Assembly (NCBI RefSeq): GCF_002443255.2
Contig: NW_019211457.1
Coordinates: 37,423,126 to 37,487,125 of the forward strand
DNA length: 64,000 bases
Source: Varroa destructor
Lineage: Eukaryota; Arthropoda; Arachnida; Mesostigmata; Varroidae
Direction of reading: 5' to 3'
Shown: piece by piece, positions 49,069-63,846 of the stretch
Numbering within the stretch: the first letter of the stretch is position 1
How the letters are laid out: each line of letters starts with the position of its first letter
Made by a program: the position numbers and the translations under genes
The notes under the pieces: generated by a model
Database searches by the model: none
What the model was told of the DNA's origin: nothing
Seen by the model: the letters and a program-made list of their open reading frames with translations, nothing else

Positions 49069-50524
49069 AGTAAGAGAGGCATCTAGTGTGGCCCCGACAC
49101 ATTTACATATCGCGGTATCTGTTGGGGCAAACGAACAATTGAACAGCCATTAATAATGATATTTTACAAGCTTTGGCCGGCCGATCGGTCGGTCTGTCGG
49201 TGATTCTCTTTTAGCTTGTCGCACTCCGGAATTGTTGTTCTGTTATTGACAATGCTGCTGACATCTCGAGCTGTCATAACAGGATCGTAGCGTCGTCATG
49301 TTCCTTCGCGTGTGATATTGTGGATTTTTTGCCGTCATCAGGACGCTGGCGCAACTTCATAGCCGTTATCTTAACATACGTCAATGTTTCTTTCCAATTA
49401 CGGAGAATTCTGTGAACTTGTCGAACGTTCATTACGTGCTTGCTGAACAACTTGTACTAATGCATAGCTGCGTATCGGAAACACAAAGGTGGACAAAGGA
49501 CAATTATATAGTTCTGTTTATTGTGACCGACGATGTTTGCGGAAAATGGTGTCGCAATTGGTAAGTAGTTATCTCCCGATGTTAATCAGGTAAGAACAGC
49601 AGGTTGACATTAAACAATCAATAGACACACATTGTTAAAATGTAAGTAAATATTTTCATGGGTGTATACATATATATGTATATAGAGTGAGGTAGACTGG
49701 TTTGATTTTGGAACGAGTGCGTATTCGTTTCCCAATCTATCGCCTAGGCGATTGACACGCTGCTCGGTACCGCTTTAATCTTTGTAGTCTGTTACATCGC
49801 TGCTCTTGCTTCTGCTGCTAGGGATTAACTGTATCATAATTAAAAACTCTTCTCTGTTCACCTATTAACCTGCTTTCTGACCCTATTTCCATTCAATAGG
49901 TAGGCCTGGCTGTCCGATATTCGCCACATCCTAGACGGTGGACCACAGTGACGCAAGGACCAGTAATAGTAGAAGCTCTAGGGAAACAGAGCTGACGCCT
50001 GAGTAGCAGTTGACGTTTTAGGCCAGGCTCAACTAAGCCGCCACCGCCAGTTGTAACAGCATTGGCACGCACGCGGGAGACTGGCTTGGTGGGTCAACCC
50101 GGCTTTTTTTAGCCAACCCAGTTTCCTCTACTGAATGAGGTGAATGTGATGGATGAAACGAAATGAATTGAACCAACATTTTCTTGGTTGGCAATGCTGA
50201 TTCTGTCACTGCTGCTTCTACTTCGTTTTTGTTAAGTGGTGCCCTCCACAGAGCTGTTTCATAATAACTGTCCTATTGTTGGTAGATCTACGACGATGCG
50301 TTTCGCACCCTGCGGCGCTCGACGAACGGCGGATGTCAAAGACCCCCTTCTCCACACTCACTCTGTAGGTGTGTCTCCATGTGTCTATAACACATATAAT
50401 GATATGTCTCTGACTCATCTAAAAGAAGTAGGCCTCTACTTGATAAAAACACACAGAGAAACTAGACATCTTGCTTTTGGCAGCATGACCAGTCAAGCGT
50501 AGCCGATTCGTTCCAGGCAGACTT

Positions 50525-50602
50525 AGAAGGTCGCCGTTATAGTAACGTGTTTGCCTGCTAATCTTAGGGACACGTGATGGTCTAGGTTCGAATTCAGGCA
50601 TA
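50525..50602 (+). mobile_element. tRNA-like SINE copy 2, duplicate in A'
   Basis: Identical to 42185-42262, with the B box at 50585-50595. It probably represents the same physical copy. Confidence 0.65.
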
Positions 50603-53600
50603 CGCAGATTTCGCCTCACGCTTGGAGTCAGCTATCGGATTCATCGGCAAGTAAAAATCGGAACACTTAGGCAAACTCAGAACAAACAAAAAATCTGTTC
50701 TTTATGCAGATCTGCTTTCCAGCCTCTTGACATCCATTCCCTGTAACCGTCCTTCCTCGAACTGTTTTATCGGTTTCGCCACGACCGATAAGTAATTAGA
50801 AGGCAGTTCTTGTCGATCGATGACAACTTTTATTTGCCCAATATTAATGAGTATATACAGCACAAATAAGGTGCCTACGTTGACATGGGACACAAAAGCT
50901 TGCGGCAACGGTCACGTTTACGAATACGGATAGAAATAGTGAGAGCAACTCCACTACCAATCCCTGTAGCTTCTGCTAGCATTGCCTGAGCTGCTACGGC
51001 CTCTGACGCACCATAGTGCAGCAAATTTAAAGAACAGAGATTTTACCAGTTCAGACTTTGTTCTTTTTTTTTTTTTCTAAGTCTTATAATTAAATAAAGG
51101 TGCCAGGCGAGATAATTTAAATCTTGATCACGTGGACAGTACACGCATACAATAGTGAGAGGCACCAATGTGACCTGCTGATCGCTATAGTGCTCAGCAT
51201 TTTACACACATTACTAAATAATAAAGAAGTACGTATTGGAAGACTGAGAAAATGCACATATTGATTGTTGCAATAACCGCACATAACCATGTATGGTGCG
51301 GCGTTGTTCTTAAGCGTTTTTAAATTTGTAATCTTGCTTATCCTGCTAAGTAAGGGGTGAGAGTGGTCTCAGCTCATTAGCGGAGAATCGGTACGCTGCA
51401 ACGACAATCGTACCCGAAAAAATGCCGTGGATACGAACGTAAACGGAGACCCTTCATTGAAATTCTGATTAACAAAGCTATGTTAGTGGCTGGGGCGAGC
51501 TATTGAAGGATGGAGATATAGAAAAAAACGCGTTGAAACAACGTACGCCATTACGGATAACTGCAAAAGAATAGCTTTATTATTTGCTGCCGCGCTCAGA
51601 TAGCGTTTCCTTAGAGTGTGACAAAATGAGCATTTATGGTGAGAGGAAGTTCTCTTACGGTCACCGCCACTACAGGCGTCGCATACTTGCTCACAGTCGA
51701 CAAACGGATGGGAACCGGACCGGTAGACAATAACAGATATGAATTGGTAACTAGGAAAGAAGTTAGAAAGTTTTTTGGGCCAGCCTCCACATAACCACAA
51801 AATTGAGTGAGTTCTCGCCCCCTCTTCTTTCTGCTCGGCGCTTTTTCGTTCGTTCCTTTCCATTTTCGTATTTGTTTCTATCTTTTTGACTGTTGCAGCT
51901 GTTCGTAAGCCTGTCTGCAGTGATATCTATCACGTCGTTCGTATGTATGTATGTAACTACGTTCGCTGCCGAAAAGCAGCAACTCGTCCATCCGTCCGCT
52001 TGCCTATGCCAGTCGCCCAGACTGCGACGGGCACTTTGCCCTCAGGGAACATTTTGCTCTCAACTAAGCAACCGTCAGACCAGCTAACCGACCGACCGAG
52101 CGGCCGGTCGACCTACAGCACGTATACGTACGCGCTGCTGTGCCTTGCGAAACACATCGTAATTGAATAAATTTGTTCGGTAAAAGTTACAAAGTTCGTT
52201 TTTTGGGTCGCCCGACTGGCCGTTGCACTTTGTGGAGTCTGTGCCAACGTCATCCCTTAACGCAATGAACTGCGCTCTTATGCATAGCTGCATTTACCCC
52301 GCGTGCTAGAACGAAGAGCGCCCAATGATTGAATCGATATGATCGTCTTTTTTTTTTTTTTTCGAGATCGTCTTACTTTTCTCTTCTATTGGTAACCGCT
52401 GTTCCATCATGGAGAATACCGCACAATGATGGTGGATGTGCAATAAATAATTATATTGCGCTAATACATTGTGGAATGAAATGGAAAAATCCGTTTAGGG
52501 CAGAAGAACTGCTTCTAGAAGCCGGAGCGAAGGCGGCCTGATTCACCCCGTCGCCTACTACCGGTAGAGATGGCCCCGCTGGCGTAGGGTCACGATGTCA
52601 GCCCAATACCCGGCGGTTCGCGAAGCTTAAGTAAAGTCGTTATGCTCAAGCCTTTAGAGCTTCTAAATATTGCCCTATAGGAACCATATATTGATCTCAA
52701 AACTGCACCAGGCCCAATATTAGTCAGAGATGCGGGACAAACTGCAGGGACGAAACTATCTGTCTACCTATCCATCGGTGATATATTCTAAACTAAATGT
52801 GTTTATTCAGCACGTAGGATTAAATTGCTTTGTCACTAATGGATAATGGATCAGTGTGTAAATCCGTAAAAATTTTTTGCCAGCCAAATGGCAAGTTTAA
52901 GTAACACCGACCATAGCCGTAACGAGGGATTCTGTAGGAAAAATTATGCTAAAATATAACTTAGCTTTCCAGAATAATAATAAAGAGTTATTTCTTAAAC
53001 TTAGTTTAGATATTATGTTAGAAAAAAAAAAGTAATCAGTTTTCCATGGTTTTACGTTAGAAGACTATAAAATAACTTACAATACGAGTCGTTCGGTTCT
53101 CATTGAATGATCCGCAATAAACACCACGGAACCCGCTCGGTTCACTTAAGACCACTATCGAGGTACCACAGTGTATTATTGACTATTACGAAATAACAAT
53201 TGGTGGTTTGGTCTAAGATGCGGGACAGCCTTTCCGACTATTTATTTGCGGCTTTCTTATGCCAAAATTCGTGTCGGTTAGATAAATGAGACCAAACATT
53301 GGTGCCGCGTAATTAGCGTGCGGAGAAAAAGCGGACGCGTTTCTTTTCGTCTTGAAGTCATAACAGCATAACCCATTTATGAATCGTACTTCCGATGAAA
53401 AGTTTTCCTTTACGACAGTTGCGAACAGCAGTGTCGCAGCAGTGACTGGACGTCATCAAGCCGGCGAAACAATATGTCATAGTAGCGGGCCAATGCAGCC
53501 GTTATGAACCACAGCTTCCTACGGACTGACGAACACTGACGGGCAACAATAGTGTGCAGATGCTAACTACGATTATATGATAACTATTGACCCCACACAA

Positions 53601-54737
53601 ATCGCACTGGGCTTTCCATCATCCATCAACCTGGCCAGAGAGCCCTCTCGCAGGTTTCGACAGTTTTTTTTAATGGGAAAATTGTCCAAATCTCAACATG
53701 TCGTAACTACCTTCCGCACATTATAGTCTCTCTGCAGTAAAATAAATAATAAGTTATTAGCGAAATGGCAAGGCCATAAATAATAATGATTTGCTGCAGC
53801 TTAATTAAAAATACCAGTAGGCAACTTCCAGACAATGTCGGTATCAGCTGCTGCTGCTGCTCTGTCAGAAAACGGCTGTGTAGTGAGTTTCGATCGGAGA
53901 AAACAACGCAGTCCTTAAATAGGGGGCAGGCTTTTTCTCCTCGATCTCTCGATGCTTTGCCTCAGGGAAGCTGGCCATCTACCCGTCCGCATCTGTTTGC
54001 ATGTCACGTAGTTGACTCGTACGTACAAGCAGGTGACCAACGTACATACCAGCGCCGCCTTCTCCATCTACGACGCCTAGTACGCTTATGAACTTCAGCA
54101 TTAGAGGCCAGTCAGCTTCTACGTTATGGTGATAATATGCGATAGTCGTAGATTGGACGGATTCGATTAAAGTGTGTACATCCCCATGAAAAACCAAACG
54201 AGAAAAGAAACAGCTGAAGAATATTCTGTGTATCATTGGCCTCTGATTACATCGGTAGGTTGCTGTAGGCTCATGCGTCCTTTAATTTCGGGCATTCCCT
54301 AATTTCTCTAGCTAGATCGTGCGTAATTTAAATCGAAGTGTTTTCAGTCTTATGACGGAATAATAGCGAATTATCATGGGGCAGTATTTACAATATAGGG
54401 ACGAATGCTGTTCTAGTATAGAACTAACTCGTATTGTTCATGCTCGTTACCACTTAATTACCATTTTAGATACCGTTTTGTCCCTTTTAATAAGTTAGGT
54501 ACAAGGCTCCTGCTAGAGCCGATAAATCGCAGTGGCTGATCGTATTTAGGTAAATTATCTTACGACGGTTATTTTGCCGTCAGGCCGCAAATTATTTTGA
54601 CGGCTGAATCATAGATCCAAAGGTAGGAGGATAATTGGAATAATTAGGATGCGTTCTAATGACAGTAATCAAAATTGATTTACACTGGACTACGTCGTTA
54701 GAAGTAGTGATTTGGTACGTTCAGCTTTAGAGCTCGG

Positions 54738-55640
54738 TTTATAAGGTGCTCGGAAAAATAATTGCTTATAAAGTTGTCAGTTTTGTCCCGACCGTTTCAG
54801 AATCGGAGATTTCTATTCAGACGACAGACCACGCCGTAAGCGGTTACTCGGAGTGAAGAACAACGACGAGCTTCAGGCACTCCTTAAGCGATCGGTGCAG
54901 TCTACCCGAGAGCTCTCTATACAGCTAGAAGTGCGTCAATCGTTCGCGTGCACTCGAAAACATTTTAAAGAAAAAAAGTAGACTCTCGATTAACTCGGAA
55001 AAAATGATATAAACATCTGAGAACAGGCTTTCCGTTGCTTGCACGACACAAGAAAAGGTGTTTCTTATACTAGATGGATGTCGACGATAAGGGGTCGACC
55101 TTTTATGGCACCCCTAAAGGCAAACCAGAAAGGTTAGGCTCTTTGATTCGACATCACGAGGACTTCTCTATGGTTAAATATAGCGGAGTGAAAAGGCAGT
55201 GTCATACTATGAGCTACTCATACCTTAGAAAAGAACTACAGGAGATCGTTGTTCAAACAAACTCATTCGACCGAGCCATGACATAGACAGAAAAAGGTCT
55301 CCGATCGAAAAAGGGTGCCGGCAAGTGATACTGCCGTGCGACAACAGCACATTGGCTCTAGCGAGCGCTAACGAATTTCCAATAGGAAACTCTTCCCCGC
55401 CCGATGTATGGCCCGAACATGACTTCATCTGATTATACATGTTTCTATTAATGCAGCATAGCCAGGAAGGCAAACACTTCAGGTCAAAGGCCGAAGTCCG
55501 CAAATGGGTCGATGAATGGATCGCTTCCGAAGGCGGATGAACGACTTCCTTCGAACTTCGCGAATCACATCGGTGTATATGAAAGACAAGCAGAAGTCAT
55601 AGAAAACGTAATGTGTGCTTAATTACTGGAACGCTACAAT
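54738..55640 (+). mobile_element. Degenerate mariner element, duplicate in A'
   Basis: Identical to 46398-47300, including every disabling stop. It probably represents the same physical copy. Confidence 0.85.
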
Positions 55641-56108
55641 AAATTAGAAAAAAATAACGAAGATCCGTTACCCGCTTTTTTTACATTTACATATTTGCAT
55701 TCTTCGTACTTTGTCATTAATTCTAGTCGGTATGAGCGAATAAACGTTTTCAACAGGCAGTCTCGGCGTCGGTCATTCTCCATGATAGTTATGAAGCAGC
55801 TTGTCGGCCCAAGCTTCCGCCCCATATACCGTTGTTCCTACCCGTGGGGTTCATTACGACATTCAACAAATACAATTTATCTTTAAATCTGCTTAGTAAA
55901 TACAATTATCGATCCAATTCAAACGGTTATGCGTTCGAATGATAAGCGCACTCGCTTACTCGCTTATCCAACGTAAACCCAGAATTGGCCAATCTATAAG
56001 AGCGTATTTAATGAACCCAGAAAATCGACCTTTCCCTTTTCGTTGTAAAGGTATTTTTGTCGTTATTGTTTTCGGTGTTTTAGGCTTTCGGATGCTTCGG
56101 AAATCGCA

Positions 56109-56133
56109 ATATATATATATATATATATATATA
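56109..56133. repeat. (TA)n microsatellite in A'
   Basis: Same length as the tract at 47769. Confidence 0.9.
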
Positions 56134-57042
56134 GGAAATAGATTTGAAAATGGGCATATTTTCATATAGTTTTATTTTTAGCGATAATCTGTAGTAAAAA
56201 TGATCCCGCTCCATTAAGAAAAAAGTTACCTAGACATTCGATCATTAAATTAAGATATAATATTTTACCATTGTTTTATTGTTGAGACATATCACTAGGA
56301 CCCGCTCACTAGTGTGTATTTATACAAACACGCACAAAAAAAACCCTTAGCAAAAGCTAGCGCGAAGTACATAATACCGTCCTAACAAAAACCATTTCGT
56401 GTACCTGTAAATGGGCCTACCAAGCGAATGTTTAATACAAAACATAGGGTAATTTTTATCAATTGTTTGTGCGACGCCATTTTAATTATTAGGAGACAAC
56501 ATTTAGCATAAGTACACGCATCATAAGTAACGAAAGCTGCGGATCAAATATGTATTTAATTAGCTAGGTGTTGGCTGCCACAGAGCTCTTTGTGTCTGTT
56601 TTTCGAGTCGTCGCCATTATTGAGGCTTACGAAATGTAATGGAACTGCTATCTAATCATAATCTAAAGATATAATCCAGATTCACCACTGGGACATCCTG
56701 CCGTTTCGGGGCAAACATGTTATGGGCAGATTAACTGCCTAGGAGGCATTTAAATAGCACGCGCCATTGACTCGACGAGTTCTATCTTGATGTCATCATT
56801 CTGCAGCTCTCCGCTCTGTGCGGTGTACGTAGAGATGCATTAGCATAGCGTATGACGCTTTGGTTTTCTGTGGTCCGAACAGATCCTATTACTGTTAAAA
56901 GACACGCATCCTGTTTCTACCGAAATATCTTCCCCATTACGGCGTTTATTTCGTTGCTGTTAACGTCTTCGTTGCTTAATATTGGCGTACAAAACTGAGC
57001 AACTTTGTCTGTTATATTGACAATAGGACTAGTAGTAATAAG

Positions 57043-57067
57043 NNNNNNNNNNNNNNNNNNNNNNNNN
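57043..57067. other. Assembly gap of 25 N
   Basis: Exactly 25 N separate unit A' from unit B. A fixed small number of N usually marks a gap of unknown size rather than a measured one. By comparison with the flanks, the sequence expected here is element E. Confidence 0.97.
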
Positions 57068-58093
57068 TCTTCGTCCTACGTGAAAAGGGAAACAAAGGAA
57101 TAGCTAACGTCCTTACTAGTAAAGCTAAGTTTTCGATTTTGTCATTTGTTCCAATCTTTTAGCTGTCGTCTTAAATAGATCAGTGGATTACGTGGCTGGT
57201 TTAGCTCTCCCTCGTCATTCTTCTGTTCAATGAACTTAGTATTTGATGCTGGAAGTAAATTACTGCTTCGGTCGAGTATGGCAACAATACGACTTTACAG
57301 TTGCTGCTGCACGTAATGTAAGCTAATGGTTGTGTTCATAATGTTAGCAATACTGAAGATAGCCGTGATGCTGGCTGATTGGTCAGGGTGGGTGCGTACT
57401 CTTTTGATTGTTTCGATCGCGCGAGTCTTGATGGCCTAGAAGAAAGGACCGGGCGAATTGTTGCCCGTGCGGCAAGAACTAGACGAAGTTAGTGGTGACA
57501 GGCCTGGCCTATCATACCCGCAATCGTGTCTACAAGCACAGAAGTATTCTGTGTTTAAATTTCGCCATAGATACGCTCTGATGCTCATCTAAAAATCCAA
57601 ATCGAAATAGAAGAAGTGTTAAATATGATAATCCTGTCTCACGCTTAATTCCTTAGGATTACTCGTATTGAACACTGACTGATCTTTGAAGCCATGAAGT
57701 CTGTTGTAGAAAGGGACAGCCAAGAATTAATTGCTGACAAAGTTTTTAGAGCTCAACTGTTAGCAGCAGTAGCAGCAGCAGCAGTAGTAGTGTGTGGGTG
57801 AGAATTTGACAGAAGATTTTTGGTCGGTCTTCAAGCGCAGGAGATAATCGCTCCCGTCATGATGATATCGTCGCCAGGTGGCTTCTCTAACTTGTTTTTG
57901 GCCGTGCGCGTCGGGTGTACCGAAAAGCAGACGAGCTAGCCCTCTACCACCTTTGAAATTCTAATATACCTTACGAGATATTACTCACGTCCCAACAGCC
58001 AGCTTGATATTCTTTTTTAGTTGGCTGACACGAACTGCAGATACCTAACATCGTAACATAAAAACATTTTTCTGAGGTTCAGCCTCTTAGCTC
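57068..58093 (+). repeat. Duplicated unit B, copy 1 (1,026 bp)
   Basis: It repeats at 58424-59449 at offset 1,356 with no difference seen. It starts TCTTCGTCCTACGTG right after the gap and ends CCTCTTAGCTC at element E copy 2. It contains an AGC/TAG-rich run (57762-57790) and no ORF worth calling. Confidence 0.95.
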
Positions 58094-58423
<330 letters not shown>

Positions 58424-59449
58424 TCTTCGTCCTACGTGAAAAGGGAAACAAAGGAATAGCTAACGTCCTTACTAGTAAAGCTAAGTTTTCGATTTTGTCA
58501 TTTGTTCCAATCTTTTAGCTGTCGTCTTAAATAGATCAGTGGATTACGTGGCTGGTTTAGCTCTCCCTCGTCATTCTTCTGTTCAATGAACTTAGTATTT
58601 GATGCTGGAAGTAAATTACTGCTTCGGTCGAGTATGGCAACAATACGACTTTACAGTTGCTGCTGCACGTAATGTAAGCTAATGGTTGTGTTCATAATGT
58701 TAGCAATACTGAAGATAGCCGTGATGCTGGCTGATTGGTCAGGGTGGGTGCGTACTCTTTTGATTGTTTCGATCGCGCGAGTCTTGATGGCCTAGAAGAA
58801 AGGACCGGGCGAATTGTTGCCCGTGCGGCAAGAACTAGACGAAGTTAGTGGTGACAGGCCTGGCCTATCATACCCGCAATCGTGTCTACAAGCACAGAAG
58901 TATTCTGTGTTTAAATTTCGCCATAGATACGCTCTGATGCTCATCTAAAAATCCAAATCGAAATAGAAGAAGTGTTAAATATGATAATCCTGTCTCACGC
59001 TTAATTCCTTAGGATTACTCGTATTGAACACTGACTGATCTTTGAAGCCATGAAGTCTGTTGTAGAAAGGGACAGCCAAGAATTAATTGCTGACAAAGTT
59101 TTTAGAGCTCAACTGTTAGCAGCAGTAGCAGCAGCAGCAGTAGTAGTGTGTGGGTGAGAATTTGACAGAAGATTTTTGGTCGGTCTTCAAGCGCAGGAGA
59201 TAATCGCTCCCGTCATGATGATATCGTCGCCAGGTGGCTTCTCTAACTTGTTTTTGGCCGTGCGCGTCGGGTGTACCGAAAAGCAGACGAGCTAGCCCTC
59301 TACCACCTTTGAAATTCTAATATACCTTACGAGATATTACTCACGTCCCAACAGCCAGCTTGATATTCTTTTTTAGTTGGCTGACACGAACTGCAGATAC
59401 CTAACATCGTAACATAAAAACATTTTTCTGAGGTTCAGCCTCTTAGCTC
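58424..59449 (+). repeat. Duplicated unit B, copy 2
   Basis: A direct repeat of 57068-58093. It runs on without a gap into unique sequence at 59450, so it anchors the true right side of the region. Confidence 0.95.
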
Positions 59450-62400
59450 GAAAACGACGTAAAATAACACAATCGGGCATGACAAAGCGTAGGCAAATCG
59501 ATGCAAATGATTTTGACACGTTACGTGACTGTTGAGAGCCTGCAGTCAGACATAAGCTAGTTGTTATTAAAGGGCAGCTGACTTTGTTGAATGGGTTATA
59601 ACGAAATGTTAATCAAGTTTATGATGATGATGAAGAAGCGAGGCCGCCAGGAGGCGCTGGTTGCTGTGGCGATAATTAGGAACCCTTATGTTGTGTCCAC
59701 AGCGACAGACCTGCGTCTTCTCGATTCAAAAGACGCATTTATAATCGCATACGAAGTAAAGATCATCTGAAAGGGCCTTAATTAGACAAGCTTCTAAATC
59801 GTTTGAAGCTTTTCTATTTTAAACATGCTTTCGGCCCTCCGTCGTATGGCGCGTAAGAGACCTGTCTTCTTCTTCATTAAGGAGTTAAGGAAACGCTTCA
59901 ATCTTCTCACAGTGCTTTTCTTCCTATACGTTCTCGCAGCTTAGGAAAACAAATTCTCCAAGAACGACTACCGGATTCCTAAGTTCAGGCGCAATCGGGA
60001 ACGATGCGTAAAAGAGAGCGAACCGATCTACCAGATGTTTTATGTTCGCTGGTTCCATTACACGCGTTGCATCTCCGTCAGATTCCACGAAGCTATCCGC
60101 TTCTGTGTATTTGTGTGTGTGTGCACGCGCGCTATGGTTGTTTTTTTTTTACAGAAGAGTGCCACGTGGTGGCTAAATTTATATTCGAAATAAATGAATA
60201 TATAATATATTCATGTAATTAGTATAGTAACCATACAACTAGCCGATTTAGCTTGGGAACAATGAAATGGATTTAAATCGCCCATGCATCGAGGGTGTCT
60301 ATTCGATCCAATCTCGAAATATGTTTTTATATCTATAAGTTATTAGTTTTTAAGTTTATCTATCCATACGATATGTCAGAAACGTATGAAATGAATTGAT
60401 GTTTATCACGACTGGAACTTTATAATATTTTATGGGGCACATGTAACCTATTGTAGAAAGTCTATTTTGGCTTTCCTTGTTACATAACTTTGTGGCAATG
60501 TGAATGACGGTGAGCGCTTATGTAAGGTATTCGCATGCTGTCCGGGTATCTTCCGCAAGCGGCCTGATTTGTTAGTCGTTGCTAAAAAACGACGGTGCTT
60601 TGTTTTGTGTCTGATGAAAATCTTCTGCTGTATCACCGTGGTGATGTTGTCTACGAATTACAAACAGGGTTTGAAAAAATGGCGACGGCGTGAACAGCCC
60701 GAAGACAAAAGCACTTTTTTAGTGACGACAGGGTTGCTCGATTCTTGATTTGTGGACTGCGCTTATATATTTTCAGAAACAGTTCCCTGTATTTAGTTAT
60801 TATTTTCGATGTTGTCGTTTAATATAACGTCGCTACATCAATAGCAAACCCGAACAACATCCAATTCCACAGAAACGAGTTCGTGACCATCACGAGCACG
60901 AGGGCTGCGGTCAGGTAGCGTATCAATAGCGGGCCGCTACGCGATAATCATATTAGCAGCGCTAGTAGTAAAACGTGTTTACCTGCTAAACTTAGCGGAC
61001 ACGTGGTCTCAAATCCGGATGTAAACACGCTTCGCTCCGTGCTGGAAACCAGCCGTCTGGTGAAATTCCTATTGGTGCCAGCGGACGTAAAGCTCAATAG
61101 TTATCAGTTAATAGTACCTATTGCGATGATCATTCGTTCATTCATTCATTCATTCAATGGACTGGAAAGAGAGAATGAACCACTTTGTTGACATCGAAAG
61201 CGAACGACTCTCACAACGGCGAGCGCGCGCAGAAGTTCGTTGAGGCGTTTTGGCAGTTATGCGTGTTCACCGAGCTGTGACAGCCATTATTATTCGTTGT
61301 TATTATAGTGGTGCCGGTAACTATAATCGGTTTTCTATTGCCTCTAAGCGCTAGCAACCGCCCCGTGACTTTTGATGCTTCCGATTTTGTTGGCACCGCA
61401 GACCGGCGACAATCCGACGTCCATGCGTGGTACATATCATGTAATATAATTCTTAATTGCAATCATATTCGCGGCGGATACCGTCTGCTTTAAAGTGTGT
61501 TCAACCGCATTAAATACAAACGCGGGTATTTCGATCGATCCGCTGTTCATAACGTTGTCACACCGGGCACTATAGCAAAGCGCACGATGCCTTCGCTGGC
61601 GCTTACATGCGCAGGAGCTGATCATACATTGTGGTTGTATCTTCAATTTATCAGACTAGAACCAGTCGTCATAGGCATTTTTTGGTCTTGGTGTAATTTT
61701 TTTTACCTGTTGTAGGCGACACATCGACGGACGGACGGACGAAGGGAGACGAACGAAAAACTCGAAATGACAGTTTTTTTACAGGAAATATTCTCGCAGC
61801 AATTTGATTGCGATTTGATTACGTTCGGTGAAATTCAACCGGGTGCAATTGGGTAGCGACAATGAACATGGTCGTAAGCTTGCGCAAGGGTGTTCTGGCT
61901 TACTCAGTTGTTTCCCGCAGATGCACAGACAACGCAGCGGCCGATCATCCTGCGTCTTAAACGTCAAGCAACATGACAAAACCAATGAGCGTCCGAGGCG
62001 TACCGAGGTAAAATGACAGTCGTGACGATGCTGGTTCGAGGAGGAGATATACGTTGTTCTCCAGATGTTGTCTGTGCACGTGCACTTGCACGCTACAACT
62101 ATCATTAGATCTGTTGGCTGAAACCTGTTGTACGACGCCGTGCCACTTTCAGCAATTGGCATGTCAGTTGGCGCATCACTTGCCAAACAAAGTCGTTCTA
62201 CTTGTCTAGATCGAACTATTGGCAGCAGCGGGAACGGCGCTGGCACAAGAAGGTCTAAGGTGACGAGATCAGCTAACTACGACAATACAGATGAACACAA
62301 TTAGCGGCCTTTAAATCGGTTCCATTTACCGAAAATCGCCGCCGAGTTATGCAGTCTTGTTGTCAGACTTCACTGCCAGACAGAGTTCTTTTGATTTAGC

Positions 62401-63381
62401 TAGCCTACTTGTGCCGTCCTCGTCGATTCTAGAGCGTCTAATCACACCCATCCCCTCGCTACTAAGTGATACGTCATGAGCCTCACTACTCGTCCGCTGT
62501 GCCTGATTTAATAACTGTACACTGACTGACAAGTCTACGGCATTAGTGAATGCGGCTAGCCGACAAATGAAGGAAGTAACAACAATAGCAACTGTTACAT
62601 TCGGATGATGGTAGCGCTTTGCTCTGCCACTTTGGTTTGCCACAACACACACAGTGGTACTTTTAAGGTGGAATTAGGCACATTTAATTTATTACGTAGG
62701 CAATGTACGGCGATAGGTGGAGGCAGCCCATGTTATTATAGTAGCGATAACTACTAGAGGCTGAATACGTGTATCAGGCACCGTGCTATGTCTGCAGGTG
62801 GCAACGTGTATATACTACAGATCAATCTGTTTTCTATTTGCTAGACCGTCATGGATATGTGTGTAAAACTAACATCCGTAAATTCATCATTCATGGCGCA
62901 ATTAAGGCAGATCGCATGATTATTAGACCCACATTGGCATCATTTATTGTTTGCAAAATATATATTATATTTATAGTAGCCGACGATAGCTATTCATTCA
63001 ATTGAATAGCACATGAAATTTGCCACCGGTAAATGTGTACCTACAAGATGACGACAGATGTCAGAACCAGATGAAAGACGCATGTATTGAGGGACGTGGA
63101 CGAAACTAATGGACTAGCAGGCTGTTGTTGAATTGAAAAGCTGCTGCTGCTGCAGCAGCAGTAGCTATTTGTCTGATCCGCTCGGATGTCGTCCTCGGAT
63201 CGCCATGCTTCCGTTCTTATCGAAACGACCAATTCTATTGACCAACATCGTTAAGTCAGTGTACAACATTGCAAAATCAATACGGCGACGACGACTATTG
63301 GCACATGGATGCAATGAAATGCTTCTATTGCGCCAGGTTTCGATCTGATTAGGAGGCCTGGTGAAAAGAGATGTCGCTGCG
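59450..63381. other. Noncoding right flank
   Basis: No recognisable gene. The longest ORF, 155 codons on the - strand (61779-62246), begins with GTG and has no domain; another of 101 codons (62347-62652) also begins with GTG. A short (ATTC)n run lies near 61135-61158. Confidence 0.45.
60955..61025 (+). mobile_element. tRNA-like SINE, copy 3 (eroded)
   Basis: AACGTGTTTACCTGCTAAAC (60972 on) followed by TTAGCGGACACGTGGTCT aligns with copy 2 at 42204 with few differences. The B box has decayed to TCAAATCCGG. Same orientation as the other copies. Confidence 0.6.
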
Positions 63382-63424
63382 GCCTTTAACCCGGCAGCAG
63401 AAGCCTGCTGTCTGGGTTAAAGGC
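63382..63424. repeat. 43-bp hairpin
   Basis: GCCTTTAACCC (63382-63392) pairs with GGGTTAAAGGC (63414-63424), and CAGCAG (63395-63400) with CTGCTG (63405-63410). A 2x3 internal loop separates the stems and the terminal loop is four bases. Seventeen base pairs form in all. Stem and loop lengths do not match a usual animal microRNA precursor. Confidence 0.85.
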
Positions 63425-63549
63425 TGTTACTGTTTATCTATCCATGTATCCTCCTTTCCTTTCAGACGGCCTCAGCCATATTATAATCACCATTATATAT
63501 ACTGATACATATCATTTTTCAGATCCTTTGGTATAATGCAAGTCCCACA

Positions 63550-63552
63550 ATA

Positions 63553-63635
<83 letters not shown>
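63550..63635. repeat. Long (TA)n microsatellite
   Basis: About 86 bp of TA repeat with two CATA interruptions in the first half. It is the longest TA tract in the window. Confidence 0.95.
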
Positions 63636-63637
<2 letters not shown>

Positions 63638-63826
63638 ACTACAACGTACGCACCAATGCGGCTGGTGCTGGCGTTGGATACAGCATGTTCAAAAAAACTT
63701 TCGTTTCGCTCGTTTTTGTCCACTGTCCTTCTTCGGCGATGCGGGCCTCTGGATATGACGTTTTTATACTCTGACACGCACACATATATCCACAAAGGGG
63801 CTTGTTGCTTACAGATTTGTGGCTAT

Positions 63827-63846
63827 CGTCCTCGTCGTCGTCGTCT
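63827..63846 (+). repeat. Short (GTC)n tract
   Basis: About six GTC units in a GC-richer patch near the window end. No coding frame is supported. Confidence 0.7.

Larger units (their letters stand above)
49069..57042 (+). repeat. Duplicated unit A, copy 2
   Basis: A direct repeat of 40729-48702 at offset 8,340, ending exactly at a 25-N gap. It contains second copies of the SINE, the mariner relic and the 126-codon ORF. A natural duplication would be expected to show at least repeat-length differences, and none was seen. See the finding on false duplication. Confidence 0.95.

Noticed and set aside
61779..62246. 155-codon - strand ORF
   Set aside because: It starts with GTG rather than ATG, shows no domain, and its composition is not clearly coding. 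Long but plausible by chance in a GC-richer patch.
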